Source: Polytrichum commune (Eukaryota; Streptophyta; Polytrichopsida; Polytrichales; Polytrichaceae). Taken from it: 64,000 nucleotides of DNA. Below, piece by piece: positions 22,205 to 35,312 of the stretch (the first letter of the stretch is position 1; each line of letters starts with the position of its first letter). The stretch spans positions 18,614,144 to 18,678,143 of the forward strand of contig OX485809.1 of assembly GCA_950295325.1 (NCBI GenBank), given 5' to 3'. The notes beneath the pieces are model-generated. The model worked only from the letters and a program-made list of their open reading frames with translations, was not told where the DNA came from and did no database searches. The position numbers and the translations under genes are program-made.

Positions 22205-23335
22205 GCCACTAGGAGCCAAAGGCCCACCGTTGGTGGGAGACGAAGTCCGCAAGAAAGTTGGCACGTAGGAAGTTGATAAATTTCAACCTTCATACAGAGT
22301 AACCAAGTAACCAAGTAAGACCTTCATACCTTTTGTCGCGGATTGATTGACTAAAATTGCAGACATGTTGTCTGTCTTCATCGAATTCCTCTCTACAAAG
22401 ACTATTTGACCTAGATAATCGCACTAAAGACTATCAAAGGACAGAAGGATGAAACCCTGAGAATCACCCATTTTCTTCAGAATTAAGCACCCACTTCTCG
22501 TAGGATGTGCAACACTCAAAGAGTGCAGATAGCAGATTGACAAACCCAAATCGTGGCTATAGCAATTCTTGTAATTTTTAGAACTCGTACGAACATCTTG
22601 TTCATTATCAACGTGAACAACACGAAGCCTTATTCATTATCATCCATGACAATGCTTTATTACATAAATGTTAGGATGTAGAATGTACAAAAAACTTCAC
22701 TTGCTATTACAATCAAAGTTATCAATATTGTGGAATTCACAGTTTACATCAATACTTATAAGAAATTGGGTTCTTACTTGACAACAACTTGCCATAGTTG
22801 CAATACCCAAGAGACTCAAAGCCTTTGATTCAAAGATTTCCAACTCTTTGTTATTAGTCGTCTTACTTGGAGGCAAAGATGGTGTTGATGGCAGTATCAA
22901 AACACATCATTTTGCAAAATTTACGGTTTTACAATAAGATTTTAGATTACTTTGGTACCAAATTTAGGTGATTTTGGTGTCCTTCAGGGCCTAAAGTCCA
23001 AATGGAATAGTTGTTTTATATCAACTTCACATGTGTAGCATTGGATATTTGTGGCCTTAAACCTTCAGAAATAGAACTAAAACATGTTACTAGCTCTCAC
23101 TGTATATTCAAACATTGGCTTTACCCCAATCACATGATTATGGATATAATAGAATTTGTTCAAGAAGTAGTATTATATGGGTCTTGCCAAAGGATTAACA
23201 TACATGATTGCATTCACGTTTTACAATAAATATGATAGTATATAGTGACAAAACAATGACTGATAATAATAAAACACATGGTCCGAACTCAAAGCATAGA
23301 TTAATATACAACAATTATGTAATATTCAAAGGGTG
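22205..23335. other. Spacer upstream of Helitron 3' side, no supported gene
   Basis: AT-rich non-coding DNA. A Helitron 3' terminus (hairpin plus CTRR) should lie here for the minus-strand element to the right, but I could not identify it with confidence. Confidence 0.3.
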
Positions 23336-23339
23336 ATGA

Positions 23340-26260
23340 ACCTGGAATTGGATTTCAAGATGAGGACTCTGAGAGCTTATATGAAATAAAGTCAGATGGT
23401 AATAATTGCCCTTTTATTTTCAAATTGGTTCGATTTGTTACTCTTGACAACATGATACATGTTAGTCCCAGTGCAAATGCATTGCGAATGTCCACAACCA
23501 CATTTGTGAAGATGGTAGCGCCTTGCAACTTGTACCTTATCATTGCATATGCAAACACAATTGGAAATCCACTTTTGTAGAATTTTTTCCCAAATGTGTA
23601 CACATGTTGGAAGGTGCTTCATTTGACGAGCATTTGCTTTGCGGTGTTGGTGATTTGAACAAAAATGTTTGTTACATTTTGATTGGTGTCCAAATTTATA
23701 CTTGTCACAGTTGCGGTGGCGCCATTTACAGCACCCTTTGGAAGGTTCACGTTTTCGGTGAACATTACAAGTGCACCTACAACTATAATATGTATTTAAA
23801 TAAAGTGGGCACCATCTAGCCAGTACTGCATATTATCATCCGGAAGCACATTTGTGTCCAATTTCATAAGTATCGTTTGTGATATATTGAATTTATTTTT
23901 GAAAATAATTTCATTGTACTTCATCACATCCTCGCGATGAGAGCACAATATGGTTGTGTCTTCATGAATATGATCTTACAAATGGTTGTCAATTATAAAG
24001 CATTCTAATAAGGTTGCTTCTATCCCAAATTTTGTAGGCACCCGTTCTCTTATGATGTTGAGAAACCGTAAGTATGTGGGGTTTGTCGCATGTCATACTG
24101 ACATTCGTAGTGAGTGATGTTTTGCAGTAGTCCAACATGGAGCAAATGTGATATGACAACCTTTGCACAAAATACCAAGGGATTTGGGTGAATGTATATA
24201 TATAGCAGGTAGTTGTGCAAAATCTCCAACTAGAAGAACAAGTTTGTTGCGAAGTACATTCGGCAATGTACTTCTGGCGGCTTGTTTGAGTCGGTGTTCT
24301 ACGGTGCATAGCATATAGTTTGTCATCATAGACGTTTTATCTATGACAATGGCATCTGCAATTTGCAATATCTCAAATACAGTTGATGGTTCTTGCAACG
24401 GAGATAAGTAGCCCCAATATGGAATACGAAATAGTGTATGGGCGGCCGACGCAATGGGAGATAGTTGCAAAGTTGCAGCTCTTATTGTAGCGCACATGAC
24501 ACATTCTTTTGTGATAGTCAAAAGTGTTGAGCCAAATACTTTACAAAGAACATTTTGCCACTTCCAGGTGTACGAGTTAGAACGTGCAATCCTACAGGAT
24601 TATGAAGGATGTTATTAAATACATATTGTTGCTCATTTGTAAGAGTCATGTTAGAAATGTGGATGTAAAAAACATGATGTTTGTGTGGTTTTCCTTGGCG
24701 CAATGTATGCATACATGATTCTATCAATGAATTTTCACGGTTTGGAATGAACAATGGATTGAGATTTGGATAGTCATGTAGCAATTGGTCAAGAAGTTGA
24801 GCTTGTTTTTCTTATCCCAATAAGGTTCTTTTAAGCGTATTTCGATAGATATTTTTGCACTGTTTGCACATCAAGAAGTATGTCCCGATTGTAGTATTCC
24901 AAAATGTAGTTCTTTTTTGTGTTTTGGTCTGATATAAACTTTCTTTCATCTCTAAAGCAAACATTACGAAGAAGAATGATGAAAAAAAAATCCTTTTGTA
25001 TTATATGTAGGATGAAAATCAGTGAACCTAGTTAGCTTCAATATCTCATACAAATAAAACCCAAACATGTCAATCCCATAGCATTTAGAATTAGGCCTTT
25101 GTATTCTCTCCGTTTCAAATCTCTCAAAATACAAAACAAATGTCGTGTTCACAAAATCAAGTGGTCTATTGTAGTATGCATCAATAGGATGAAATCCTAG
25201 TACTCTTGATTTTGTAACAATTTGTTTTCATAACAAAGGGGTTTTTGAATCAATATATTATATTGCTCTGTTTTTTTGCACTATTGAAATGTGAAGGCAA
25301 GACAACGCAGTTTCCGCAAGCAAGATTGGTTTGGCTATAATAAGTGAAGATATGAATTGTAACTGAGTATTTGATGCTGATTGAATGGCCAATCGTTCAG
25401 TGTTGATTTTCTCTAATTGTATGGAATCGTGTGGCTCATGTTTCATTACATATTTGAGTAAGTAATATGACCAGTACACTGTGTTGATCCTTTGTATATT
25501 CATATGTGCATCCTAAAGAAGCAAAATGGATGCATGGTATGGAACAACGTTTCAGTCCTCGGTACGGGGTCTATAATATTTCCATCTTCTTGATTTGTGT
25601 TATATGTTATTTTTGCTTCTATATGAGCAAAGAATGGAAATCCATACTTACAAGTACCTACAAGTTTTTGTGATGGCATCGTGAACAATATGAATGCAGT
25701 CATTTTCTCATGATTTCTTTGAACAACCTATTTTGATGTGGATATGTAGATTCAAAAAACTTTACCAATGTTGTATCAAACACAACAGGGACAATATCAG
25801 TAATCTCATCTGCAATTTGTTCAACATCTGAATTTTCTATCCACAAAATAATGTGTGCATGCAATGATCCGCAAAGTTGTATTTCATATCGAAGCACATA
25901 TTCTTTAACACAACCATGTATATGGGGTCTTAATAGAACGTAACAATGCATAATTTTTTGAAGTCGAGCATGGAATAGGGATGCACATTCCACAGGACAA
26001 TCTTTCCATGTCAGTGAGGCATCAATTTTTTGCACCAGGTGTTCCATATGGGGTAGAGCCTTGCATGGGCATTGTAGCATCAATGTATGAATTATGTACT
26101 AATCGATATTGTTGCCTACGGTTTCCCATCTTTGTCACGCCACATATTGCACAACAATATAAGTCTTTGAAAAATGAATTCGTATGTATTGACCAAGAAT
26201 CATGCATATCACTTCTGTGAGACCACGATTGATCCCATGGTTGAAATTGTTGCATACGCC
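23340..26260 (-). mobile_element. Decayed autonomous Helitron (Rep/HUH and Pif1-like helicase)
   Basis: Minus-strand frames follow Helitron order. At about 26250-25500 lies the Rep part, with GSLHAHIILW (the HUH nickase motif) and a CKYGFPF segment. At 25500-24970 is the linker region typical of plant Helitrons. At about 24660-24520 is LTNEQQYVFNNIL with Walker A as TPGSGKM, followed at 24500-24100 by the rest of a Pif1 helicase: IVIDKTSMM in place of IVIDExSMM, and LLVGDFAQLPA. At 23600-23355 is the C-terminal AYAMIRYKLQGATI...MLSRVTNRTNL. The reading is split over at least seven frames, and both Walker motifs carry substitutions (T to M, E to K), so it is dead. Helitrons move by rolling-circle transposition. 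The termini were not identified. Confidence 0.85.
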
Positions 26261-26264
26261 TTAT

Positions 26265-27290
26265 TCGAATTCGTTCATGTACCTTTTTTTTAACCTCATC
26301 GTACTAGTTATGTCTTATTTCAGCCAATCAATTCAATTCAATATATTAAGTTGTTCGAAGACTTGTTTGTGTGAAAAAATCAAGATTTTGGATTTATGGC
26401 ATAAGTAGAGTTTTATTTTTGTTCAATGTTATAACTTCGCTTAATTGCTCTTGTAGAATATGCACAATGACAAGGTCTTATGTATGACTCAATAGATTGT
26501 ATCGCACGCGTAGGTGCAATGCAAAAATACGTGTTGCAATTTATTATTCAATCAGATGAATCTAATATATTGATAATTAATTTTGATATCGCTTGAAATA
26601 CAATATCTTGCTTTGAGTTTGTTGAGGGCATGCAAATAGTCAAATAGCCGAACATTTGGAGAAAGTGTGGAAGTGTGCAAAGCTAAAAATTGAAGGTTTT
26701 GAAATCACAAGCTTTTAACAAAATGTGTGCGATGTAGTTGCAAATTCATAATATTTTGTGAGATTGAATATTTCGTTATTTTGGTCATGTCAGCAGTTGC
26801 ATTTATGACACAGAATTGCGCAAGCATGTAGGGTGCGTCGTCGGCACTCTTAATTGTCGTGGCTGAGAGGTTCGACATAGCTGCAAATCAGTGAAGACAA
26901 CATGTCGGCTTCAACTAGTTGATACATATCTCACAAATAAGAAACAAGTGCAGAAATATTTGCTAAGAAGATCGGTGCATTCATACAATATTACATTGAT
27001 TTGGAGGCAAGTTCCTCAAAATAACCAACCAGAAGCACACCAGAAATGGTGTCGGGCAATTAAAAACCATCTTGCTGTACATGCAATCAACAGGCAGGGT
27101 AAGAAATCAGCTCAACCAATCTGACCCTTCAATTGCAACACAAAGGCAATCAGCACGGCACGCCACAACACAAACTCGGCAACACACTTGAGCATTCGAG
27201 AGGCAGGAAGTAAAGTTGGGGAAGATTGTCATGTGTGCAGATTATCTCCTCAGGGCTTTCCTCAAACTAGAAATCCTGTGCAGTTAGGAC
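26265..27290. other. Probable Helitron leader and flank
   Basis: AT-rich sequence beyond the Rep N-terminus on the minus strand. It may include the 5' terminus of the Helitron (expected to start TC). No gene is supported. Confidence 0.3.
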
Positions 27291-27599
27291 GGTGGGCTAC
27301 CTGATTTGCTTGGAGCCCCGAAGCTGCAAGCTCGATGTGACTAGGATTCTCCACTGCTTTCATCATCTCTTGGTTCGGCGGATACGCAATAGCTCACTCC
27401 TTCCTTTTAATTTCGGCGGATACCAGAGTTCTCTATTCAATTTCTTCCCTTCCCTGGTTACATCGCATTTGGAAAAAAATGGGTCTCGGTTCCTGTATCT
27501 GGGTTTTGGTGCATTGTTCGCTTCTCGCCTCGATCTGGAAGTTTCTTCGCCCAAACTGCCGGTTTGGTGGATTGCGGTGGCTCGGTTGTGGTCTTCCCG

Positions 27600-27800
27600 C
27601 ATGGAAATTTTTACATCGGTGGTTCAAGAAAAAAATATCAAATCCGACGATCGTGAAAGCACAGTGAACGTGGCCCCATGAGAGTGCAGAAGCTGCTTCC
27701 GGATGGAATTTTCACATCGGTGGTTGGAGAAAAAAGTATCAAATCCGACGATCGTGAAAGCACAAGCAACGTGGCCTCACGAGAAGGCAGAAGCTTCTTT
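27600..27800 (+). repeat. Tandem duplication, ~102-bp period
   Basis: The block ATGGAAATTTTTACATCGGT ... AAATCCGACGATCGTGAAAG at 27600-27695 recurs at 27702-27795 with few changes. The surrounding 27250-27700 is less AT-rich than its neighbours and open in several frames on both strands, but no domain is recognised. Confidence 0.75.
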
Positions 27801-27834
27801 CATCGCCCATAGACTTTTTCTCGATCACATGAAC

Positions 27835-28080
27835 CTTTTTGTTGAAAAAGGCCAATGAAGTGTGGGTTTGGCACTACATGAGAGTGAAGTCTTTAGTTGA
27901 ATCAATTATTTTACTCAGTATAGGAGGGGTTATGACAATTACTTTGTGTTTCTAATCACGATTCAACTCTAATCACCATTGTATGGTTGAAAGACCATTG
28001 TCTAGTGAGTCAACAAATGGGGCCTAAAGGTTTGGCTATAATCTAAAGGGAGAATTCCCAGGAATGTTCACTTGTTCAGT
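27835..28080 (+). repeat. Dispersed repeat D1, partial copy
   Basis: Matches parts of 60740-61180: GGCCAATGAAGTG..TTTGGCACTACATGA, then TTAGTTGAATCAATTA and GGTTGAAAGACCATTGTC. Non-coding here. Confidence 0.6.
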
Positions 28081-28084
28081 AAGG

Positions 28085-29680
28085 AAAAGTTGTCGCTTAC
28101 AAATAAGATAGGAGTCTGGAATTAAGACATGGTCTGAAGCTCTGTGTGATGCATTAATGCTGAAAGAAGAGATTTATGGTCAGGGACATATCCTTTCATT
28201 CAAAACTCATTGAAAGCCATTGCCGATATAGGGCCATTATCCTTTGGAGTCTAAGAGGTGAGAACCAAAATGTGTGGTGAGACCATGGTCTGATAAAAGG
28301 ACAGAATGTTTACATTTGCAACGGCACCACTAACGTTAACAAAACACTACACTTGTCCCCAGGGGTGGTCGAAGGCCATCAGTATATAAGACTTGATTAT
28401 TGCCTTGTGAAAATTCTAATTTTTTAAGAGTACTAAAGAGCGAACCATTAATTTGCAAATCAATGAATATGAGGTGATATAAAATGGAAAAATACCTACA
28501 TTTATAATGAAAATATAAAATTAACTTATAAATCCACTTTCAAAGCAAAATCAGATTGACAACAAAGTTACATAATATCTAAATCATATGAAACTCTTTT
28601 TGAATGGTAATTAAGATTTACTCCGGATTTAGGAATAAACCTTGATTTTGGATATCATCTAACATATCATATCTTATAGTTCTAGAAACTTACAGGTTGA
28701 AGTCGTTCAATTGGTCCAAGTAAGGACAATTTACACACTGCCTCATTAAATTCAAGATAAATCAATGAATGTCGTAACCCACAGGGTTGTTACTACAATG
28801 TTTTGTGATCTAATTAGTTCTCAAATATTAAAAGATAGAATATTCAATATATTGGAATGCCCTTCACCTTGATTACATGTGGTTATCGAGACTTGAAAAA
28901 ACTATTGATGAGCTAACACTCCCTGCATTGAAATTCATGATCTAACTAGTCGTGAGTAACAGACTATGGTTGGATGTTTGGGAGAGACAACGTACTTGCA
29001 TGTACTGCATTGAATGATCATAATACTCTGTCCACTAACCTCATATTCCCCTAAAAATTCACTTAAAATAAAGTTTCACCTAAGTTGAGTATCCCAATCT
29101 CATATATGATGTTAGGTACATAGTTTTATGGAGAGATGTGCAAATGATATACTGCAGCATATCTAGGAGCTGTGCACTAAATTAGGTACTAGGGCATAAC
29201 TGCAGCATTTCCTCGTGTGTGCATGGCAACTTAACTTAGAAGAGGAGTTAGTGAGCACCCAAAAGCGCATATTTTCCGCATGTGCATGTTTTGATTGGCT
29301 TGATATGGTCAAGCAAAGCTACATGGACACCAAATTCTACCATTAAAAAAATAAGGGGGGTGCTCCAAATAATGGACAAGTGTGATCTACATTGAGAGTG
29401 GGGAAGGAATCTGAGATGCTGGCAGCCTTACCTTGGAAGTTTGTGAGAAGAGGTGAGTCTCTCACTCAACCACCTAACTTAGACCTATAATATAATGGCC
29501 AAAGAAACGAAGTGAGGTCAAGGAAGCGTAAGAGGCTTATGGCTAATCCAAGCCCACGCCACCATCACACATCTTCATCTTATGTGAATATATGTGCAAT
29601 TTATTTATCAACTTCGAGTGACGTTTTCAACTAAACACACTTCACATGTCCATTTATCTCATTTTGTAGCTGGGATTTCT
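28085..29680. other. Spacer, no supported gene
   Basis: AT-rich, non-coding sequence without repeats that I can support. A G-run lies near 29353. Confidence 0.3.
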
Positions 29681-29687
29681 TGTTCTT

Positions 29688-29720
<33 letters not shown>
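29688..29720 (+). repeat. (AC)n(AT)n microsatellite
   Basis: About twelve AC units followed by four AT units. Confidence 0.95.
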
Positions 29721-29721
<1 letters not shown>

Positions 29722-29840
29722 TCGAGAGAGTTGGTGCTATAATACTTGAATTTGAGGAAACGTCATTTTATTTTTTTGAAACTATTTCATGGTGTGGCCT
29801 ATGTTGTGGCCACCGACACAGTCCAATGATGGAGATTATT

Positions 29841-29858
29841 GGCGCACGCGCGCGCGCG

Positions 29859-29905
<47 letters not shown>

Positions 29906-29970
29906 CCCCTCACCCCCAAACACACGGGCATGCATGTGCACACACACATATATACATGCATGCATGCATA
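29841..29970 (+). repeat. Compound microsatellite (GC)n(AC)n(AT)n and (AC)n(AT)n(GCAT)n
   Basis: 29841-29902 steps from alternating CG to CA to TA. 29936-29970 repeats a shorter AC/AT run and three to four GCAT units. Alternating purine-pyrimidine tracts of this sort can adopt Z-DNA or cruciform structure. Open frames across it on both strands are artefacts. Confidence 0.95.
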
Positions 29971-30690
29971 CACTTGTGCACATGGTTTCACCGGCACCAC
30001 AATGATCGAGCCTATTGATCTACACCAAGGTTTCATGTGTTTAATATGCATATAAACGGTGGTCACTTGCTTTCATGATTTTGTCGGTTGTGAGATTCTA
30101 GTGTTAATAATATATTGATCGAGATGTGTGTAGTTATGTGACACCACTACCCCACCACTTCATCTACTTTGGGCTCGTAGATTTGCTAATGCAACACGAG
30201 TTTCGCTGCATAAATCCAATCGGTAGAAGTTGGAGAACATGAAAAACTCACCAAATAACACCCACATACCTTAACATCAGCCATGCTTGGAGAGCTCAAT
30301 TGCGAATTCCACATCTGAATCACTGGATTTCTATTCGGCTGGAGGACCAATTTGACTCGTCACTTTAGTCGAGCTGACCAACCCACGTACAGCGGTTTCC
30401 AGCAGTGACGTATGTCTTGTGCCCACACTAATTTCCTGCACTTCGACTCAAAAGCCCTGATGATCACGCTCCAAGCATGTGTCGATTCGGGGTATCGTTG
30501 GAAGATACCCCAATATTCTGACCCCTCCAAAACTGTCATCAATTGATCAGGTTGGCAAGTTCCGAGTTGGCTGGATCGAGCTTGAAGGCATTGTCTTCAG
30601 TACTCCTACACTTCTCTTAAATAACCAACTCAACTTGAGCTCCAGCCTCCAAGCGAGCTAATTTCTTCTTCGACCCAGAAATCATTGAGC
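29971..30690. other. Spacer with a partial D1 copy
   Basis: 30175-30270 matches the RFANATQI end and following bases of repeat D1. The remainder is non-coding as far as can be supported. Confidence 0.4.
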
Positions 30691-30693
30691 TAG

Positions 30694-31004
30694 CACTAGT
30701 AGAAAACTATGCCCAAAGAAACCGTAGCCGAAATTGGCTGCGGTTCTTTTGACCAGCCTGATCTGCAGTCGGAAAACGACTACAAATTTATTTAATTTTT
30801 TGGTTGTATGACTGCACGGGGCGAGTAATGTACCGTTGGAAAGCCTTTCCAATGGCATATTGCACGCCCCTAAAGTCCTAAATTTTAAGCCGCTAAACCA
30901 AAGAAAAAAGTCATGCAATCGTTTACTGACTGCATATCAAGCTGGTCAAAAGAACCACAGCTGATTTTGGTTGTGGCTCTTTTTGGCATAGTTTTCTACT
31001 GGTG
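30694..31004. mobile_element. CACTA-type MITE
   Basis: A 311-bp element starts CACTAGTAGAAAACTATG and ends CATAGTTTTCTACTGGTG, flanked by the 3-bp duplication TAG. The CACTA end and 3-bp duplication are diagnostic of the En/Spm superfamily. The inverted ends extend inwards for more than 60 bp with mismatches (AACCGTAGCCGAAATTGGCT against AGCCACAACCAAAATCAGCT). Non-coding. Confidence 0.92.
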
Positions 31005-31009
31005 TAGGT

Positions 31010-32255
31010 AGCCGATATTGTTAGGGAAGATGTAAAGCACTTGCATCATCATCGTTGCTGGGTGGCACTCGGGCTTGTTGGATGGCGCCTACAGTTGCTG
31101 GATGGAGCTTGTGAGCGACTGGTTCATCCCGTCCTTGTTGACGGGTAGCAACCGGAGGCGCCAGTTGTACTGCGTTGTCCTCCAGGTCGTATGGGCAACT
31201 GACCCTGCTCGAGGAAAAATCTATGGGTCCCTTCGCCGCGCCCCTCCTCTGCCACCCTCCCCAAAGAGACAACAGAGGAACTCATGAGATTCCTTCACCT
31301 CTTCCTCCCAGACCGCACTGTTATCCTAAAGGAATTATGAATACAATTGCCAGGCCTTGCAGTTGAGACAATCGGAAAAAAGATATCCTTGTCGACATGG
31401 TTCAATATTTCGACAATTTCCTTGTTCATTGAAACAATTTCCTTGGTTCAATCCAGGTTTCACCTACTGAAGTGCATTCAAATTTGAAATTAAAAATAAA
31501 GTTGAGAACCATAGTCTGCGACATTCTACTGCAACATCAATGACGTTGTGGCCTATTTTATGCTTCTAGCATCCTGGACACCAAAATGCAATTAATACAT
31601 AGAGCATGAAGTGATGTCTGGAAGCTTTCCAATAACACCGGATTTTTTATGAAGGCATGAGTAGATGAAATACCAAAGCGAAACCCCCAATTCATTATAA
31701 TCCATTGGAAATTCATAGATTGGGTCTTTACCTGACTAGCTTCTATAGCATGAGGTGTACAAAGTATCAGACACATGCACATACCTCCGAATAAGCATAG
31801 ATGATGATCAAACTATAGCAGCCAGTGGAATCTAGCATAAGACCAACAAGTCCATCAATTTTTGAGGAAAAAAGATAAACAAGCAATGCTTTTGCCAATC
31901 CTGCACAATAAAGGCTCTTCCTACAATCCATAGATGGCACGCTCACTGCATGCACTGGCATTTGTCAACCTGTAAAGCTATCAACGAAGCAATTACTCAT
32001 CAATTCTCTCTCATCAGTGATCCATCTATATATTACACTATGCATTACAGGAAAATGGCACTGAGTGGGACAAGGTAGATTTATCGTGGTGGAGTAAGAG
32101 CTCTGGCGATCACCATCAATTGGAGTTCAGACCCTGGCAAAGTATCTTCATCAAACACAGTTGGAGAAGGAAGTGGCAGAGGTACATGATTGGTTAGTCC
32201 GGTGAGACGGTGAGCCTTCACTGGTTTGGTGTCCGAATTCAAAGACAAAGGTTGG
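31010..32255. other. Spacer left of the IQD exon
   Basis: The first 300 bases are less AT-rich and open in several frames, but no domain is recognised. The rest might be intron or 3' region of the minus-strand IQD gene. No further IQD motif is found. Confidence 0.3.
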
Positions 32256-32260
32256 GGTAC

Positions 32261-32491
32261 TCAAGGTCTAGATGACTTTAGACGTGCATCATCCACTTTC
32301 ATGTTCTTTGTTGTGGTCTCTAAAAGTTTCAAAGAAGATATACTCTGGGAATTGTCCTTCAGGTAATCAAGATGACGATTTTCCCAGGGACGACCAGCCA
32401 TCCAGCGGTCCATCCAGCTCCATCCCCAGTGTGGTTGATCGGGCTCAGTATCAATATATAGGATATTGCGCTTTGGTGCACTTCGTTTGAA
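32261..32491 (-). pseudogene. IQD-family (calmodulin-binding) gene exon, isolated
   Basis: After a clean TTTTCAG acceptor at about 32492 the minus strand reads FKRSAPKRNILYIDTEPDQP followed by HWGWSWMDRWMAGRPWENR. That is the signature central segment of plant IQ-DOMAIN proteins, where the consensus is roughly PHWGWSWLERWMAARPWE. These are microtubule-associated calmodulin scaffolds. The IQ motifs that should precede it, and the DUF4005-type C-terminus, are not found within several kilobases. The exon is followed by about 25 unremarkable codons and then a stop. It is therefore a fragment, or one exon of a gene with very long introns. Frame and splice signal are intact, so recent capture or a living but dispersed gene cannot be excluded. 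Confidence 0.75.
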
Positions 32492-32499
32492 CTGAAAAG

Positions 32500-35300
32500 G
32501 CAATGAATCAAAAGACTGCATATAGTATTCTATCGTCCTGGAGCTACTTGCTTTAAATTTGTGCACTATCTCTTGCAGTACTTCGAATCCCCAGAGCTTC
32601 AATTCACGCTTATGGAACAACATTTTTTGATATGTTTGCTCATCAACAAACAACACGATAATATCAGAACAGAGACCATTGTTCCTTTGTAATTACGCCT
32701 GGTAACCAAAGAAGCATTGCAAGTGAACCAGGTGTATCATCAGAAATAATTACACACCTGTCCGCTTTCCTTAGGGCACTACTCAGAAACAAGCTTACAG
32801 CAACCTCATTTTATGGACAACTTCTCCTGTGAGGACGTTTCAATATGAGGGTGCTTAGATTGAGGAAACTACTGAAGCGAAGGAGAGCAAAGCAGGCAGC
32901 GAGAGGGAGAGGATAAGACCTCACCACCTCCAGATCGTTTCTCAGGTCAATCGAGCTCGAATAATTATAACTTGGCTTTCAATGCTGAATGTTCCATCTC
33001 TTGTTTCCTCCCCTGCCAACAGAAACCACAAACCCTTGGGATTCTCTAATTCCAAGTGAAACAAGAAGGCATGTAATTTACAAATCCTTCAGAACCAAAA
33101 AGAATTTGGCAGGCAAAAGAAGAAACCGGATAGTAAAGAAGACAAGGTAATAAGCTCCATGACTCACAGAAAGGGTTGGGAGGATCAGACATTCCACTTA
33201 CCTCTCTGTAAAATTGTGTGCCCCGTATACATATGAATACATGTCACTTCAAGTTACATATTACAGATGTACATGGAGGTTTCACCGACATAATACAATG
33301 GAGAGAGCAGTCTTTACTGATAGAATCGATTCACTTGCGTCACTTGCATTTCCACCGATCCCCTCCAATAAAAGCCTTCATCTTGTATTGAATGGTCTTT
33401 AAAAGAAGGGTGTTGTATATGATAAATTATTTCTTGGCAACAAGACTGTGAAAACCATAGTAGAAGAGTTGAGTAGGATCAACAAACATACATGGAGTTG
33501 ATGAACACATGAATCTACAAGACATAGAATCACATAACATATCTATCATCCCTTCACTCTCCTCTACAAAACAAGGCAAATTCGGTGTAGAACCTGAGAA
33601 TTAATGTCAAGTTGGAAGCTAGCCCAAATGGCTTGCCAAATCACACACCTTGGATTCCCCCAGCTTCTGGATTCGCAACCCAGTTTCACCAGAGCAGTTG
33701 TACATCGGCAAGCAAGTCTTCTATGACCTAATACTTGCAACAACCTAAACTGTTGATGGGGAAATTTGTCTCCAACGATAGAAAGTGGTGATATAGCACA
33801 CACTAACACTTTGTAATATGGATGCAACAACCAAGCCTAATTGCAGAGTTACTGAAACTAACTGACCTTTGAATCTGGTGTAGAATCTAAGCAACTCGAT
33901 AAAACATCGTAGAACTTACAGTTCCATCGAAGGGTCGGCCTATACAATGAGGAATGCTCGGATCATGGTAATTCGCAAAGCTATCTCCTCCCAGCTCTTC
34001 CCTCTTTCGATTGTCTGCTGTCTCTGAGCCAACGCCATTGCCAATCCCACAAAACTACATATCCCCATTCCCGCAGGACTTTGATCCCTAACCCTAAACT
34101 CAAGCAAAATAATCATCCGGACCAATCAATCCATTCACTTCATAATTTGGTGATAAGGTAGAGTGGAGGCTCCCCTCATAATCATGTTAAAGTTTAATTT
34201 TGAGGTGTGTACAAGTAAGAACAGTGGATGATATCAACTTATTCTCACTAGACTGATTTCGGTCTTTGGTGCTAATTATGTGTTGGAGCCATCCTAGTGG
34301 AGAAATTGGTGGTCCGACTTACAGAGTTTTTGGGACGAGATAGAACTTGTGCCCAAGTATTTTGCGGTGCTATGCAGTAGGGGGTAGAAGCGCAGAGTTG
34401 CTAAAATGAATGAATTTATCAAACTCTGCTTCTCCCACATCCTGGCAATTCACGCCAACTCACCAAAGTCTATAACTAGTTTACACATGTATCACAAAAC
34501 AGTGACCCCTGAAGGTACAGTTCAACAAATCAAATCTACATCACATCACACAATCATTAGATTCAATGTGGGAAGTTATGTATAAGTTTAGTCATCACCA
34601 TAATGATGTCTCCACTCACGCAAGATGGTCACTTGCTGAGTATGTACCAGCCAAGTGCATGGCATCATGGAGGGGAGAATTGATTATCGAAGGGTGAAGG
34701 TCTTCTCCTGAAATGACATCACAGGATGTGATTTCTTGGTGGGGGCAAATGACTTTATTTCATGAAGGGACTTCAATCACACTTGGGACAAATGGACAAA
34801 AGCAAAAGTGACAACTCTGTCTTATTTCCATGTGAGTGCAGATTATGGCAATCGGCCCAGTCTTCTTTAAGCATGCTTCATTTACACTTCGCACTGTTGT
34901 GCATTGATTCACTGATCAACCCCTTTGTGGAGTGGTTGGCCATGACTAGGTGTTCAAAAGATGCTTCTAGGGGTTTGTGAGGATCATTTGCAAAAACAAG
35001 TGATATTACTATCACTCCCGGAAGCCAACTCAAGCCTCACAATTTTGTTGAGAATTCAATTCTAATCCACCTATGTTTCTCATCCGAAAACTTGTTTGCA
35101 TTGTGTGGGTTGGTCGACGCATTTGACCAAGGGGACAATTCAAGACGAGAGGCCGAGTTTGGAGTGTGCAATAGCATAACAACATTCCACTTCTAGTGTA
35201 CTACATGTTGTAAGAAGCTCCTTGTCATGTTTGTGATTGCTAGACTATGTGAAGTTCCCCCCCCCCCCGAAGCCTCTAATCATGGGGGTCATGTGCATGC
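32500..35300. other. Spacer with possible minus-strand leader exons
   Basis: The minus strand around 34120-33922 has an open stretch ending at a good donor (GGAACT|GTAAGT near 33922). It could be a 5' exon of the IQD gene, but it is short and unrecognised. From 34150 to 35260 no gene or repeat is supported. A C-run sits at about 35259-35270. Confidence 0.3.
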
Positions 35301-35312
35301 TGAACTTGTGTC

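Noticed and set aside
29768-30066. Overlapping frames on both strands
   Set aside because: They are produced by the dinucleotide microsatellites.
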